Counted from the stretch's first letter, positions 34,421-47,140 are shown. The stretch is DNA of 64,000 nucleotides from Eucommia ulmoides (GCA_016647705.1 CM028335.1:42684526-42748525), one strand, 5' to 3'. A program made the numbers and translations. The notes: generated by a model from the sequence alone, not told the origin.

Positions 34421-35590
34421 CCGCTGAGAAATAATTAGCCCACTAGTATTCACTAGGTTCTTCAACTTAGGCTATCGGCCCCTACAAGATATTCTTGGTT
34501 TCTTAAGAACCGTAGAAAATCTACGGATCAAAGTTCTTCATCCTCTTCAACCTCTATCTGGTTACAATGTGCTGGTTGTCAGTGTATCCAGACAATTACG
34601 GGGATCTTTTCATCTTCGTCATTGATCACTGATATGATGGATGCTAACGTTGCAAAGGCATGAACGAAATCATTCTTAAGTTGTGGTACGTGTTCAAACT
34701 TAATTTTTGAGAATGTTTCACAGAGGTCGAGTAAGTAGTTGTACTGGATTAGTTTGGCTTCTTTTGTCGCGTTTTTATCGGAGATCTGGTTTATGATATG
34801 CTCTGAGTCCCCGTATACTATCAGTTCTTTGATTTCAAGCTCTTGTCTAACTTTAAACCCATGATTCAGGCTTTGTAATTGGTGGTGTTATTGGTGTTGG
34901 TGAATGTCAGCTTACCTGCAACTGGAAAGTGTTGACCTTGCTGAGAGATTAGGACGACACCGACGTCGACCCCTTTCAAGTTGCTAACTCCATCGAATTA
35001 CATTTGTTGTATCTGCTCATCCTTGTCTCTAGTCGATAATGGAATAGGTTCGTTAGGAAACTCAGTCTCCATGGACCCTTCGTCGGCTCTTGGGTTATCA
35101 GCAAGTTGGTCAGCGATTGCTTGGCCTTTAATTGCTTTCTGGGTCACATATACAATTTTAAACTCAGTTAAAAACATTTGCCACTTGGATATTCTTCTAG
35201 TGGGCACAAGCTTTTCAAATATGTACTTGAGATGATCTATTTTGGCTATCAAGTGAGTAGTGAAGTACAGCAAATAGTTGCTCAACCTTTGAGCAGTCCA
35301 GGCTAATGTGCAATAAGTTTTCTCTAGTTCTGAGTATCTTTCTTTGTATGAGAGAAATATTTTGCTGACATAGTAGATGGATTGTTCCTTTTTACCTAAA
35401 CTATCATGTTATCCCAACATTGTACCCATAGAAGTTTCGAGGACGGTAAGGTATAGGAACAACGGTCTTCCTTGTTAAGGCGGTACCAGAACTAGAGGGT
35501 TCAACCGATAGGCTTTAACTTTTTCCAAGTAGCCTTGGAATTCTTTGTCCCATTTCCCATTTGATTAATTTCTCAGTAGTTTGAAGACCA
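34421..35590 (-). pseudogene. RNase H region of the Ogre-like element, decayed
   Basis: Minus-strand reading gives YYVSKIFLSYKERYSELEKT, YLLYFTTHLIAKIDHLKYIF (from 34998-35285) and KWQMFLTEFKIVYVTQKAIK GQAIADQLADNP, then a second RNase-H-like domain beginning FDGVSNLKGVDVGVVLIS near 34990-34930. The doubled RNase H arrangement is typical of Tat/Ogre polymerases. Multiple stops. Confidence 0.75.
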
Positions 35591-36320
35591 GTTCACAAGT
35601 TGTCAATTGCGAAATAGAATGGGCGATAAAATTCACTTTCCCAAGGAAACCACGAATTTCCTTTTCTATTCTAGGTGCTGGCATTTGTAGTATAGATTTT
35701 ATCTTGGTGGGATCAATTTTGATCCCTCGTCAATTAACTATGAATCCTAGAAGCTTACCAAATACAACTCCGAATGCAACTTAGCAAGATTGAGTTTTAG
35801 CTGGAATGTCTGAGACAATTGAACATTTTCTTCAAGTGTTCCAAATGGTCTTTATCTTCCCTCGATTTCACTATCATGTCATCCACATATACCTCAATTT
35901 CTTTATGGATTATGCCATGGAACAAGGTTTTCATGGCTCTCTAATAAGTTTCTCCTGTGTTCTTAAGTCCAAATGGCATGGATCGGCAACAGAATACCCC
36001 CAAGCCGTCGTGAATGCGGTCTGGTGCTTTTTTTGGTGCTTCAACCAGGATCTGGTTGTACCCACAGAATTCATCTGTAAACAATGAAATCCTACACCTG
36101 GCAGTATTATCCAGGATGATGTGGATATTTGACAGTAGGAAATCATCATTCTAGCTTACTCAATTGAGGCCTCTATAGTCAACACAAACCTAGATTCTTC
36201 CATCTTTCTTGGGTACTGGCACTATATTACTCAACTATTCGCAGTAAGTAGAGAATTCGATGAGCTTCGAAATACTTTATGATCTCTTCTTTAACTTTCA
36301 GGCTAATATCGGGTTGCATC
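35591..36320 (-). pseudogene. Reverse transcriptase of the Ogre-like element, decayed
   Basis: The minus strand carries IVPVPKKDGRI and VCVDYRGLN, then FCGYNQI, MPFGLKNTGETY and the active site YVDD at 35878-35889 in EIEVYVDDMIVKSREDKDHL. The thumb and connection follow (GFLGKVNFIAHSISQLTTCE). Stops occur near 36090-36210 and after the thumb. The active site is intact, but the frame is not. Confidence 0.85.
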
Positions 36321-37519
36321 TTCCGAAGCTTCTGCTTGATTAGTCTGCTCCTTCCTTGATGGGAAGCTTGTGTGTCACGATGTCAATTGATAGTCCTACC
36401 ATGTCATCATAACACCATGCGAAAACATCCTGACATTCCTTTAACAGGAATATCAGGTCTTCTCTCTCTTGGTTAATAATCAACTTCCCAATCTTTGTTT
36501 CTTTTGGACTTTTTGGATTTCCTAATTTTACTATTTCAGTCTCGCCTTAACTTGGGATAGGCCGTTCTTCAAATCTTTCAAAGGCTTTTCGTACCTCTTT
36601 GGTGTTCTCTAGAATAGGATAATCTTCTGTCTTAATTTTAAATAACTCCTAAATTGTTTCCTTGCCTAAATCATACTCATTGGGAAGAGGTAGTTCATTA
36701 TTATATGGATTATATTCAAGTTTATTTAGGCACCTGTAAAGTAAACACAAAAGTTTGATTTTATATATGTTATTATCTTAGCACGTCTAGTATTGCAGTA
36801 CAAAAAGATAAATTCAAAAAGTAAAAAATGAGCCTAGAGATATTATAATCTCTGCTATCTGGTGCCTAGTCAGATAAGAGATGTTACAGATGTTTGTTGA
36901 TTATCGAGCTCCTCGTTGCACTGGGATTGGACGAGCTTCCTAATTACTGAGGCTACTAGCTGGCTCTACTACTCTGACGTCATCTCTTTCCTCGTTGATC
37001 ATCCAAACTGACTCCTCTGACCATAGTACTGGAAGGTTAGGCTTGGTTCGTTGGGGGTCATCGCGAAGTCTGGTTTGTCTTTATTCTCTTCTTTATTAGC
37101 TTGGACTGTGCTAGTGGCGAACGAAAAGTTTACTCAAACATGATGTATCATCCCCAGTTCTCCATTCTTCCCAAGTCTTTTGTCAAATCCCCTAGTTAGT
37201 CTTGGATCAAATCCTAGTCCATATGAGTCTAGTTTATGTCTGATCCTTAATAAGGATTGCATTCTTGCTTTGCCCTTATCGATGTTTATCTCCAGGTTGT
37301 AGTTCATGAGGTTCATATGGGTAGCCAAAACAATGGTAGCAATGGACAATTTAGATGTTGGTAGTAGACTTCCTTCTTGAACATATGAAGCACTAGCAAT
37401 GTTGAATGCTTGGAAAGAAGCTGCTTTGCTGGCATGCTCGACTATTATTACGGGTTCAGCAAGGGTTCGGTGGATGACATGATCTTCCATAGCATAGATG
37501 GTGATAAATTTCATCTTAT
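36321..37519 (-). pseudogene. Protease-RT linker of the Ogre-like element
   Basis: The longest open stretch is 37134-37514 (FQAFNIASASYVQEGSLLPT, YGLGFDPRLTRGFDKRLGKN). Further left come LIINQEREDLIFLLKECQ DVFAWCYDDMVGLSIDIVTH KLPI, the RT entry of Tat/Ogre polyproteins. No catalytic motif is expected here. The 36.7-37.1 kb part gives only broken frames. Confidence 0.65.
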
Positions 37520-37905
37520 GGTGGATGGATAAAAGAATTGCCCAGCTAGATGTATCCAGGGCCTTTTGAGGAGTAGGTTATAAGCAGTCAGTGTATCTAG
37601 GATATACAGGTCTATTTGAAAAGTGATCGGGCCTATGATGATTGGTAGCATAATTTCTCCCATGGATTCTTTTTTTTCTCCGTCGAAGGCTCTAATGATG
37701 ATAGTAGTGTTCTAGATTAGGCCCTTGTTCACCCCTATCTTCTTTAGTGTACTCAGAGGACATATGTTGATACGGACCCATTGTCTACGAGAACTCTATA
37801 GAGGATGAAATCCCGATACCACACTGATATGTCGAGAGGTTTGATGTGCCTAGTTCATTCTGAGGATATCTCATCGTCAGTAATGGTTAGGAGATTAGGG
37901 TTGAG
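37520..37905 (-). pseudogene. Aspartic protease of the Ogre-like element, decayed
   Basis: Read on the minus strand: RVLVDNGS with the active-site DNGS at 37774-37785, then an early frame break, RAFDGE, ESMGEIMLPIIIGPITFQID and LLLKRPWIHLAG. This is the flap to C-terminal part of a retropepsin-like protease. The solo LTR 37911-40690 is inserted just upstream of it, between the gag/protease linker and the catalytic part. Confidence 0.75.
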
Positions 37906-38399
37906 GATATTGTAAGACCTCAATCGTAGCACGTACGTCATTTTAGTTGCATTTTAGAGTAACTGGGAAAAATTCGAGGTGAAATTGGGTCAATAAAAAT
38001 TCAAATTAAAAATTTAGGGGTCAATTCGCAAATTTAGAAACATTAAATCCAAACTTTGGGAGGTAAATTGACATTTGACTTTTAATTAAAACTTTTAGGG
38101 GTGAAATTGTAATTTAAGAAAATCTTAAAAGTGGACTTGGACTAAAATGAAGATTTTAAGAAGTTAGGAGGAGAAAAGAGTAATTTAACAAAAGTTTATT
38201 TATATATGTGTGTGTGTGATCGTGAGCAGCCGGCCGGAAGGAGAGAGATGAGCAGCGACATGGCAGGAGGAGCTCAATGCTTAGACCACTAATTATATGC
38301 ATATAAATAATTGTCATGCATGTAATGATCACCAAAAATCTCAAAGAAAAATCTGAAAACAAAGAAGAAAGAGAGAGAAAATCGGAGTGTCGGTGAGGT

Positions 38400-38960
38400 C
38401 TTGTAATCGTCGGCGGTGTGGGTACTTTGTCCGGTGAATTTCATGTGCGTGTTGTTGTCACCGGTGTGTATCGTCGTTCATCCGGTGAGTGGGAGTAATT
38501 CGGTCGGCCGATCAGTGTGTGACTGTGTGTGTGTCTTGTTTTTTGTTCATCATCGTCGGAGATGTGGGAGTTGTCCGGCAGTCAGTGTTTCGTGCGGGTG
38601 TATTGTCCGTTCGTCCGTTGTGGGTGTGTGGGCGTGATCAAAGCAGTGATCGGCGGGGGAACTCATCGGCAGCAGTGCTACGGTTCACCGACGATCGTGT
38701 GTGGGTATGTGTTCGATCCAAAGATGTGCATGGGTGTGGATGCTGAGTGCGTGTATTTCGGTGCATATGTATGAGCCGTTATGTGGGCTGTTGTGTGTAT
38801 GTGTCTGTTCATCCGTGTGTGCGGCGTGTGTGTGTGTGTGTCTTGTCCCTTCTATCCGTCAGTTGTGTGTATGTGTGCTACGATTTGCGGGTGTATTTGA
38901 TCAGGCGTGTGTATATGCGTGTGTGCTACTGATCAGTTCAGTGGGGTGGGTGTGATCGTC
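38400..38960. other. GT-rich (TGTGTG) low-complexity segment of the solo LTR
   Basis: Long runs of GTGTGTG-type sequence mixed with CGG and TCCG words. Overlapping frames of 61-85 codons exist on the plus strand, but they are rich in Cys and Val because of the composition and are not called as genes. Confidence 0.7.
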
Positions 38961-39731
38961 GTAGGGTGTGATCGGTGAAAGTGGGTTGATCGGCGGTGAA
39001 GGTGTACCGGCGAGAACCCACATCAGAAACGGAAACAGGGGAGAGAGAGGGACGGCTGGGAACCAAAGAAGAAGAAGAAGAAGAAGGAATAAGAAGGAAA
39101 AAAAAAAAGAGAAAAAAAAAAGGGATAAAATTACACAAACAACCCAGAATAAAAACCAAAAACCCAATTTGCTACCGAATGGGGATTCAGAAACAGGACT
39201 AGGGCCTGCACTACATGTAGAGAATGGGAAATTACAGAACTAGGGCCTACACTACATGATTAGGTTATTTTTGCATAAAATATTAATTTAGGCCCTGTCA
39301 CTATTAGGTTCGCAGGCACCGGAGTCTCGGTAGAGAGTAGTCGGTGAAAGTTTTGCGGACCGTATAGCCAGGTGAGTCTACTGTCTTCTTGCTAAACTAT
39401 TTTTATATCTATATATGATAGAAAATGGTTGTATTTATATTAGATGCTTTTAAAATCTTGTGGATCAAGCAGGTTTTGGGTGAATTGGTAAAATGGATTT
39501 TCGTGAGATTACGACAGTTTTAAAAAAGAATACGAAAAATGGTTTTTCGTTGGATTTGATAGTTTAAAAAGAGAATGGAAAATACCTATTTTTCTAAACA
39601 TATCTGGTTTTCTAAAAACAAGGGTGGGAGAAATGGTTTTTATTGAAATCGGTGGTACAAAGGTGAAAAAATGGGTTTTACTGAAATTGGTGGTACTTTT
39701 AAAAAGGAGAGTGAAAAACATGATTTTGGAA

Positions 39732-39995
39732 ATTCTCCCCGAAAGGGGTGTGGTTTATATTCTCCCCATAAGAGGTGTGGATTTTTGACGATGTGGTGTG
39801 AAAATATATTTCTTCCCATAAGGGATGTGGATTTTTAACTATATTGATGATTTTAACGATGCCATAGTTGTTCTCCCCGAAAGGGGTGTGAAATATATTT
39901 CTCCCCGTAAGAGGTGTGAATTCTTCCCATGGGATGTGGATGTTTCTCCCCGTGAGGGGTGTGGATTATATTTCTCCCCAAAAAGAGAAGTGGAT
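39732..39995. repeat. Repeats of TTCTCCCCGAAAGGGGTGTG with internal hairpin
   Basis: Seven or eight degenerate units of 27-40 bases, each with a CCCC-NNNN-GGGG-like inverted repeat followed by TGTGGAT. They lie in the downstream part of the solo LTR. Confidence 0.75.
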
Positions 39996-40695
39996 ATTTC
40001 ATAGGAAAGCATTCCTACGGATGTTACGGTACTGTTGCAAGTCCCGATCAAGAGGTTAAAACGATCACTAGGGCTGGCCAGTGTGTATGTTTGAGGTGTG
40101 TGTTAGAATTGTGTGCTTAAAAAATATATTTGAAATGTGTGCTTGAGATGTGGTGTTTTACGTATATTGGCTAATTTGATATTTATGATCATGAAGATTA
40201 GTATGATTTTTATATTAGTTGGATTTGAATGAAACTTAATTATATCACTTTATTTTCCCTGCTTCTATATTGGAGATTTTACGAGCTATGTTATATTTAT
40301 AACTTACGCTTGATCCATTTAGATGTTATAGATATGAATTATTATTATAAAATGTTTTTACTAAGAAGGCAGTACACTCGCAGGTGAAGCAGTTAGGAAT
40401 CGGTCCCCTACTAGCGCTTGGTAGAGTCCTACGATGGAGTCATGTGGAGGGTTGAGATGAGCTTTCTGAGACGAACCTGTGAGGGGATTTATGGTATTAT
40501 ATTTCGCTGTTAGTATATTTGGGAAATGGGTGTGTTCCCATAACAGAATATGTATAGCTTCTTATAGATGATGGTTTATTTATATATATGCATGTTGTCA
40601 TGTAATAGATGGTTGGTTGGTTGTTTTCGGTGATGTCTTGATGTCGTCACGCCAGCCCGGGATGTCGAGATTTCGGGACGGGTCGTGACAGATAT

Positions 40696-43350
40696 TCTCT
40701 ACTATATTAGTGAATTGATCCTGTGATATGGAACTTGGTACATGGGCCTCATTTAGGACTTTCAGTAGTGCATTTCGATATACTTATGAGGTTATTAGCA
40801 ACTATAGGATCGAAATCTTTGCCAGTGCTTTACTCAATTTCTTAACGACCTTATACTCAGTGTTCTTAGCTACCTTCAGGAATTCATGTACTTCCTCCTT
40901 AGTGGCCGTCTTCTTAGGGATACCCTTGGGTTCTTTGTCTAGTACTTTCAGTAAGTCTGGGGTGGCAAATACTCTTCCACTCCGAGTAATACCTCCGATC
41001 TCATCTACTTGGTCTTCTATCCTGACAACATTGGTTTTGATCATTGTAGAGTAGTTCCAAGGCACCTCTTTCAAATCTTTCACTAGTTTTTGCTTTGGTG
41101 TTTTGCAGATTAGTATGGTTTTTGGTCGAATCATTATCGGGTTCAAACAAGCTTGCGATTTTATGGTGAAGCGAGAACCTTCTATGCCGCTCAATTGGTT
41201 GAGGTTTAGCTTTATAAATCCACAGTCGAGTATGTTAATCCAGGGATTGTCCTGATTCGGATAGCTTGATCATCTACCCTGGATGCTGAAGTTCACCTTT
41301 ATAGGGGGAATATTTTACCACTAGATTTCTGAGGCTTGGTTAGATTTGTTGTCCTCGTCATCCCAACTTGCGTAATTGAGGTCAAATATTTTCTTACGGG
41401 GAAGCAGAGTTTTGTTTCTTGAAGGTTCCTTCTTAGATAGCTGAAATATGTTAAGGACTTGTCCGACTATGACAGTTGTATCAATGACATTTTTGTTCTG
41501 CGTATCAATCTTTTCCCGCATTCGGTGTAATTATTTTCTCCCTTGAGAAGTTCCTCCTTCTTTACCTATTAGTTTCAAATTTTCACCTATCATATATCCC
41601 TTACCCTTGTTGTTTTCTTTGTCGAATTCACTTCCCCGACCTGTAGGAGAGATAGGTCTATCATTCGTAAGTGAGACCAACATGTCTATCCAATAGGCTT
41701 TAGGGTAATTTTGGGCCTCTACCCATACTACTCCTGGTAGTTTGGGATTAGTTTTTTATATTCCGGTATAGTCGTTCGAATCGGTCTCCCAATCTCGTCC
41801 GACCATGTTGACAATTGGAGTTGAGTGATCATGCTTAGGCAATGGGTTTTGTTGACAGTTAGGCTGGGATGTCTCCCATTCCTTAGGGAAACATATCACC
41901 TTGGCTTGTATAAGATCCTCTATCTCATTTTTCAGATTGCAGCAATTGTTAGTAGGATGACCCGGTGCTCTAGAATGATAAACGCAGAACTGGTTTGGGT
42001 TGTAGTTTGGATTATTAATGTTGGTTTGGTTTGGGCATATAGGCTCAAGTATTTTGTTTTTAACATATTACTCAAAGATATGAGAAAGGGTTATAGGGAG
42101 ACAGGTAAATTGCCTTGGTTCTTTTTACCATTGATTGGGTTTGTAGTTCTATTGGTAGTTGGATGGGTTTGGAAGCCATGGCGGGGCTTTATAAGGAGGT
42201 TGGTATGGATATGGGTTGTATGCTAGAGTTGGAAAATGAGCAAATTGAGGTGATGACATAAACTATGGTGGTGCAAGTTGAGGTAGTGGTGTGATTTGAG
42301 GTAGTGGTGCGTATTGAGATGGTAGTACATATTGAGGTGGAGGTACATATTGAGGTGGTTACTTTTTGGAAGATTTGGTTTTCAAACATAAGAGGATTAG
42401 GTTTCTGGTATTTGTAATGAGGTTGGAAGTTTTGTTGTTTCCTTTTATCATGGCCTACCATTGTCACCTCAAGGCCTTTTTTCTTAGGTGCTACTCTCTT
42501 ATGCTCCTGTTCAGTCGGTTTTTGAATTTTGTCGGTCCTAATGCCTTCTTCTATATACTCCCTTTCGAAGGATCACGTCATATAATGATCCTTCAGTGTG
42601 TTCAGTAAAGGCTTATAGTAACGGTGAGGCTAAGCTTATATGAACATTTGGACCACCTCAGCTTCTTACTTGTGCGACTCTATCCCTCAATCGAACAACA
42701 CATTCTCATAAACTTTTCCCACTTTTCCTAGTCAAGGTTTCAGAGAGAAATCTTATCCAGTGATACTTCTTGATTATAGTTATATTGTTCGCAAAAAGAC
42801 ATTAACTATGTCAAGGAATTTCTTCACCTTTGAATGTTCAATCGTCGCAACGAGCGGCAGGTCCGTCTAACGATTGTTGGAAGAGTTGGATGACCAATGC
42901 CTCGTTATGGATATATTCTCCCATCTTATTTTTATAACTCTAGATGTGCCAGTCTGGGCACCCTGAACTATTGTATTTCGTGAAAATGGGCATGTTAAAG
43001 TTGTCGGGGAACTTTACTTGAGGTACAGAAGACAACTCGAGGAATCGGGCATTAGTTCCCGAGTCTCCCTTCTTCACTTCTTGGATTTCCCTTTCCATTC
43101 GTAGTAATTTGTCTGTCGGTAGGGATGTTTTCTTGAATTGCTCTTTCACCTCTCTTTTGAATTGGTCGTTGGTTTCTGGTACAACTGGGATAGTGTTTGG
43201 TTCAGCCAAAGTAGTACTTAGGTTTGGGTTATTAACAGTTAGAGTAATTTGTGGCTTAGGTTTAGTAGGGATTGTTTCTTCGGTAACCGGGATAGGTGAG
43301 AGGTTGATTTTATCTATATATTTCCTTTCCAAATTTGGTAGTTTTCGAGT
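40696..43350 (-). pseudogene. gag and gag-protease linker of the Ogre-like element, decayed
   Basis: N-terminal gag is at 42940-43332 (KPQITLTVNNPNLSTTL, then PQVKFPDNFNMPIFTKYNSS). The middle (41900-42900) is broken. A zinc-knuckle-like FCVYHSRAPGHPTNNCCNLK lies near 41940-42000, and the linker at 40802-41194 contains IGGITRSGRVFATPDLL and EEVHEFLKVAKNTEYKVVKK. That is the usual Tat/Ogre order. The 5' LTR and leader are missing: at about 43350 the sequence changes to the Athila LTR. Confidence 0.8.
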
Positions 43351-43351
43351 G

Positions 43352-44585
43352 TTCTACTAGTGTTTTCATTCATTTTTGTTTGTTTTTATTCAGATCAAAT
43401 GTTATGGGTGAAAACGGTTGCAAATCAGGCCCATCGGTAGGACGTCAGTAAAGAAATGAGTGCAAAAAGGGCCTTTTGGTGTTCTGCCTTGGGCGTGGTA
43501 CAGCGTGCTCCTTACGTGTTGCAACACACCACCTAAAAGCCCATAGGCCTTGTGAGCTCTTGCATGCTGCAGCTCGCTCCTTGAGTGCTGCAATGCTGTT
43601 ACACCAGCTGGCAAAGCATGTTTAGCCATTTTTAGTTTTTTTTTGAGAAATCTATAAATATCCCTTGATGCCTCCTTTGTTGAGGACGTTTTTGGAGCCC
43701 TAAGATCAAACTAAAGCCAAGAGATCACCATTGGAGAAGAGGAAACGACATTGAGCGAATCTTTCGGAAGTGGAATCATCCACTCTTCAGATTTGGCTAT
43801 CTTCTCTTCCATTCTCTCTTTCATTTTATACTCCTAGTTGGTTAATTTAATGATGTATCTCTCATTTGTTGTTCAATATTTGGTTATGGCCATGTGTGGC
43901 TAAATATTTATTGTCTAGGGATTAATGTAGTTCACAAGTATTGTGTTTAAGTAAATCTATGTTTTGCAAATAGGTGTTCATCCCTATTCGATTGGGTTTA
44001 CTGTTTTATCACATCCATTTTATGCTTGTATATGATATTGCAGTTGATTTGAGAATACGAGGTTTGACACTCGGGAGAGGTATCCCCGAATTCGGACTAG
44101 GTTTAAACACAACACAAGTTTTAATGTTTCAGGAGTTTATTAGAACGTGTGCAATCCATATGGTTGCGGCAAGATGCATGTAATCGTTTAAACTCTTGAT
44201 AGGGATATCAGTTTTGACGTGGTTACATATTCACTCACTTTACACTCAGGAGAGGTAGTGAGTGAGTTTTAGAAATCTAGATTGTTGAATAGGTTGATAA
44301 CCATTAGTGTAAACTAGACTAAATCAAGCATGTATGAGTGAACGAAGTTAATCCCTAGATAATTATTTACTATAGAATTTATTCCAAGTATCGTAGTTTA
44401 ATTTGTTTTCATATTTTGAACATATCTTTAAATCGTCTAGATAAAATTGAGTTATTCTAATTATAGTACTTAACTTGTTCTAACGATAAATCCCAATGGA
44501 TGATACTCGATCTTCGGATCACTTTATTACTTGTTGACCTCGTGCTCTTACAAGTAATCCTACCGCATAAAAATATCACAACAAG
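43352..44585 (+). repeat. 5' LTR of the Athila-type element
   Basis: GTGTTTTCATTCATTTTTGT at 43361 aligns with the early part of the solo LTR at 26630, so the first 50-60 bases are lost or diverged. A TATA-like CTATAAATAT lies at 43650. The 43974-44290 block matches the other two Athila-type LTRs. The end, near 44585, lies just before the PBS. Confidence 0.7.
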
Positions 44586-44588
44586 TTT

Positions 44589-44606
44589 TTGGCACCGTTG
44601 CCGGAG
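44589..44606 (+). other. tRNA-Asp-type primer binding site of the Athila-type element
   Basis: TTTTTGGCACCGTTGCCGG matches, with one substitution, TGGCGCCGTTGCCGG, the complement of the 3' end of plant tRNA-Asp(GUC). This PBS is typical of Athila elements. Confidence 0.8.
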
Positions 44607-44725
44607 ATTTAAAGTTAGAAATTAAGTTGATATTACTACCAAGTAAGTCAATATTAATTTAGACACTCTTTTGTTTTATTTATTTTTGTTTAATCGTTTT
44701 TGTTGGTTGTGGTGATTGACAGTGT

Positions 44726-45652
44726 ATGCAACGTAGCCGTAGCTTGGAATTCCTTGCTCTTGATCCAGAAATTGAACATACATTAAGGAGGTTAAGGAAA
44801 TAAAGGAGAAACCAAGCTCCAGAAATGGCCGATGGTGGTAATGATCGTGTACCACGACAACCGCTGGTGCCTCAAGCACTACCGCAAGAACCACTAGAAC
44901 CTGAAGTACAACAACAGTAGGTCCTTCGAGATTACTACAGACCCGTCATGTTCAAAAACTATTCAGGGATCTGGAGGCAACCAATCCAAGACAACAACTT
45001 TGAGTTGAAACCCGTCCTTATCAACATGGTTCAACAGAACCAATATGGCGGGAATCTACATGAGGATTTAAACATCCATCTAGCAACGTTCTTGGAGATA
45101 TGTGACACCGTGAAGATAAATAGAGTCACGGAGGATGTCAATCGGCTAAGGCTATTCCCATTCTCTATTCGAGACTGAGCTTGAGGTTGGTTTCAATCCG
45201 TCCAACCAGAAAGAACTACCTCAACTGTTCCTCACTAAGTTCTTTCCTCCATTGAAGACGTCACAATTGAGAGGCCAAATTGCTCAATTTCACCAAAGAT
45301 ATTATAAACCACTCCTTAAGGCATGAGAGCGATTCAAGGACTTGTTGAGAAAATACCCCCAACACGGATATCAAGATTGGTTTTAAACCCAACTCTTCTA
45401 CAATGGGTTGGACGAACAGACGAGAATGATCGTGGATGCCACATCTGAAGGTTCTTTGTTATCTAAAACTCCTGACGAGAAGATAGCAACCAATAATTAC
45501 CAATGGCCCAATGAGCGTAATGTGGGATGAAAGGTAGCCACTATTCATGCTACCTTGTTGGCCCAAGTTTCGAAACTCATGGAACAACTTGTCGCTTTCT
45601 CCACCAGAGATGCCTCATCAAGTTGGGAAACAAAAAATGTGTCAAGTACTTC
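44726..45652 (+). pseudogene. gag of the Athila-type element, N-terminal part
   Basis: ATG at 44726 opens MQRSRSLEFLALDPEIEHTL. The frame has stops near 44801 and 44918, then runs 44948-45178 with VLINMVQQNQYGGNLHEDLN and IHLATFLEICDTVKINRVTE, the signature start of Athila-lineage gag. A TGA at 45176 and frame changes follow, with FYNGLDEQT-like and LLAQVSKLMEQLVAFSTRDA sequence up to 45652. There the CRM-like element interrupts it; the rest is at 52458-53309. Confidence 0.85.
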
Positions 45653-46512
45653 TGATGAGAACCAACAAGCAACATCAAAGGGCACATTGCATATCCCGAG
45701 TGGGCCCATTACTAGGATAAGATCCAAGAAGATCAAAGAAGTGCTTAGTGGGCTAATTCAAGAGTTTGGGGCTGAATTGAAAACAATAAAGCCCAAATTA
45801 GGCCCAAATGACGATCAAGGCCTAATCCATCTTATCAAATCAAGTGAATGGGTTTAGACATGAACTCAAATGAACCAAGTCATGTGGACCACGAAATTCT
45901 CAGCATATATATTTTATTTATTAGTCTTTTATTTTTAATTTAGTTATTTATTTGATAATTTGTAAGGCAAGATTGCCAATTTAGCCTTTTCCTTTTTCGA
46001 TTACGAATTAGTTATTTCTTTTTTAGATTAGAAGTAGGGTTTCCTTATTTCTCTAGGATTCCTTAGTCCTCTAGGGTTTCTCTTTAGTTCTATTGTGGCC
46101 GCCACTATTCATGTACTGTTCAGCGACATTATTAACGGCTGCACTATTCACTAGCTAGGGTCTTTTCTTTTATCTATTTAAGAGACTTGTATCCCATGGA
46201 AAATGATACATTATTTTTTATTAATAAAATTGTGAGAGTTTTCTCTTTAGTCCTTCAAAGAACTTTTCCTGAACCTATCAAGAGTTTCTTGTGGTGTTCA
46301 AACTTATATCTTTGGCTCGTGATTCATTATAATCATTGGGTCAAGATCATTATACCATTGGTTCACGTTTCGTTCATAAACGTTGGGTCAAGGTAATCTA
46401 TCTTTCAATTTCTGTATTTTTAGTTTGCTCAAAATCTGATTTAGTTTCGATCTTCACAAAGAAATCCTAAGTTGGTTTTGATTCTCACTAATCCTTGGTG
46501 AGGTTTGCATCA
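45653..46512 (+). repeat. 5' LTR of the CRM-like element
   Basis: TGATG...CATCA termini. Bases 45653-45857 repeat the pol-tail coding frame of the 3' LTR and stay open to a TAG. A TATA-like TCTATTTAAGAG lies at 46173. Confidence 0.92.
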
Positions 46513-46514
46513 TT

Positions 46515-46532
46515 TGGTAATCAGAACAAGGT
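46515..46532 (+). other. Initiator-Met-type primer binding site
   Basis: TGGTAATCAGAACAAGGT, two bases after the LTR. Compared with TGGTATCAGAGC it has one inserted A and a G-to-A change. The second CRM-like copy has TGGTAATCAGAGTAAGGT at 62282, with the same inserted A. Confidence 0.75.
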
Positions 46533-47140
46533 CTAAATCAGGTTTCATCTATCCTTTTTCTTTTATGTTCATTCATATCTAATCCTTCATAAAAAAAAAA
46601 ATTCTTGGCCAAATTATATCATAAGATCAATTGCGGGTTTTTTTTCGTTCTAATTCAAATCTGGTCCGATCTTGAAAAAAATCGTAGTGCGTCTTTGTTC
46701 TGATCATATTTTTCGTTTAAATATTGTGCTTCTTCAAATCTCGATTTAAAGTTGCTACTTTTCAAAAAAAAAAAAAAAGAGAGAGAGAAAATTTAGCAGC
46801 CCCCCGCAACAAAAATTAAGAATAATTTCTTCTTATTCTATTCCATAAACTTTTCTTTGTGCTCTTCTTGTTCCATTTGTTTCGTTCCTAAAATCTCATT
46901 CTTAGTGAATCAAATTGTTGAGTTTGGATTGCTACAAAGAAATTTTTGATTGAGATTGGTTAAGTTCAATAAAGAACTAAAAGAGGGAACTAAAGAGTGG
47001 AAAAAGGCAAGAGAGTGTGAGCTTATAAGAAGGTAAAAGCTGAATTTGAGTGATACACGAGTGGAGTGACATAGTTTGAATGCAAACACGTGAGGGAGTG
47101 TTTATGAGGTTTGCTAACTTTGTTTTGCAGGTTACTAAAC
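46533..47140 (+). other. 5' leader of the CRM-like element, no gene seen
   Basis: About 600 bases of AT-rich untranslated leader with poly-A and poly-T runs. It matches 62300-62908 in the second copy. Confidence 0.7.

Larger units (their letters stand above)
37906..40695 (+). mobile_element. 2.78-kb solo LTR with GATAT target duplication
   Basis: A single sequence 37911-40690 begins TGTAAGACC, ends GGTCGTGACA and is flanked by GATAT at 37906-37910 and 40691-40695. No internal region or second LTR is present, so it is a solo LTR left by recombination. TGTAAnACC...CGTGACA ends are common in long plant Ty3/gypsy LTRs. The plus orientation is inferred from those termini. It has a GT-rich stretch (38400-38960), a GAA-rich stretch (39060-39120) and a CCCCGAAAGGGG repeat block. 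Confidence 0.85.

Noticed and set aside
38400-38960. Several overlapping plus-strand frames of 61-85 codons
   Set aside because: They lie in a GT-rich low-complexity part of a solo LTR, overlap in all three frames and are Cys/Val-rich by composition.
44580-44610. tRNA-Asp-like sequence
   Set aside because: Only the 3' end complement is present, next to an LTR. It is a primer binding site, not a tRNA gene.
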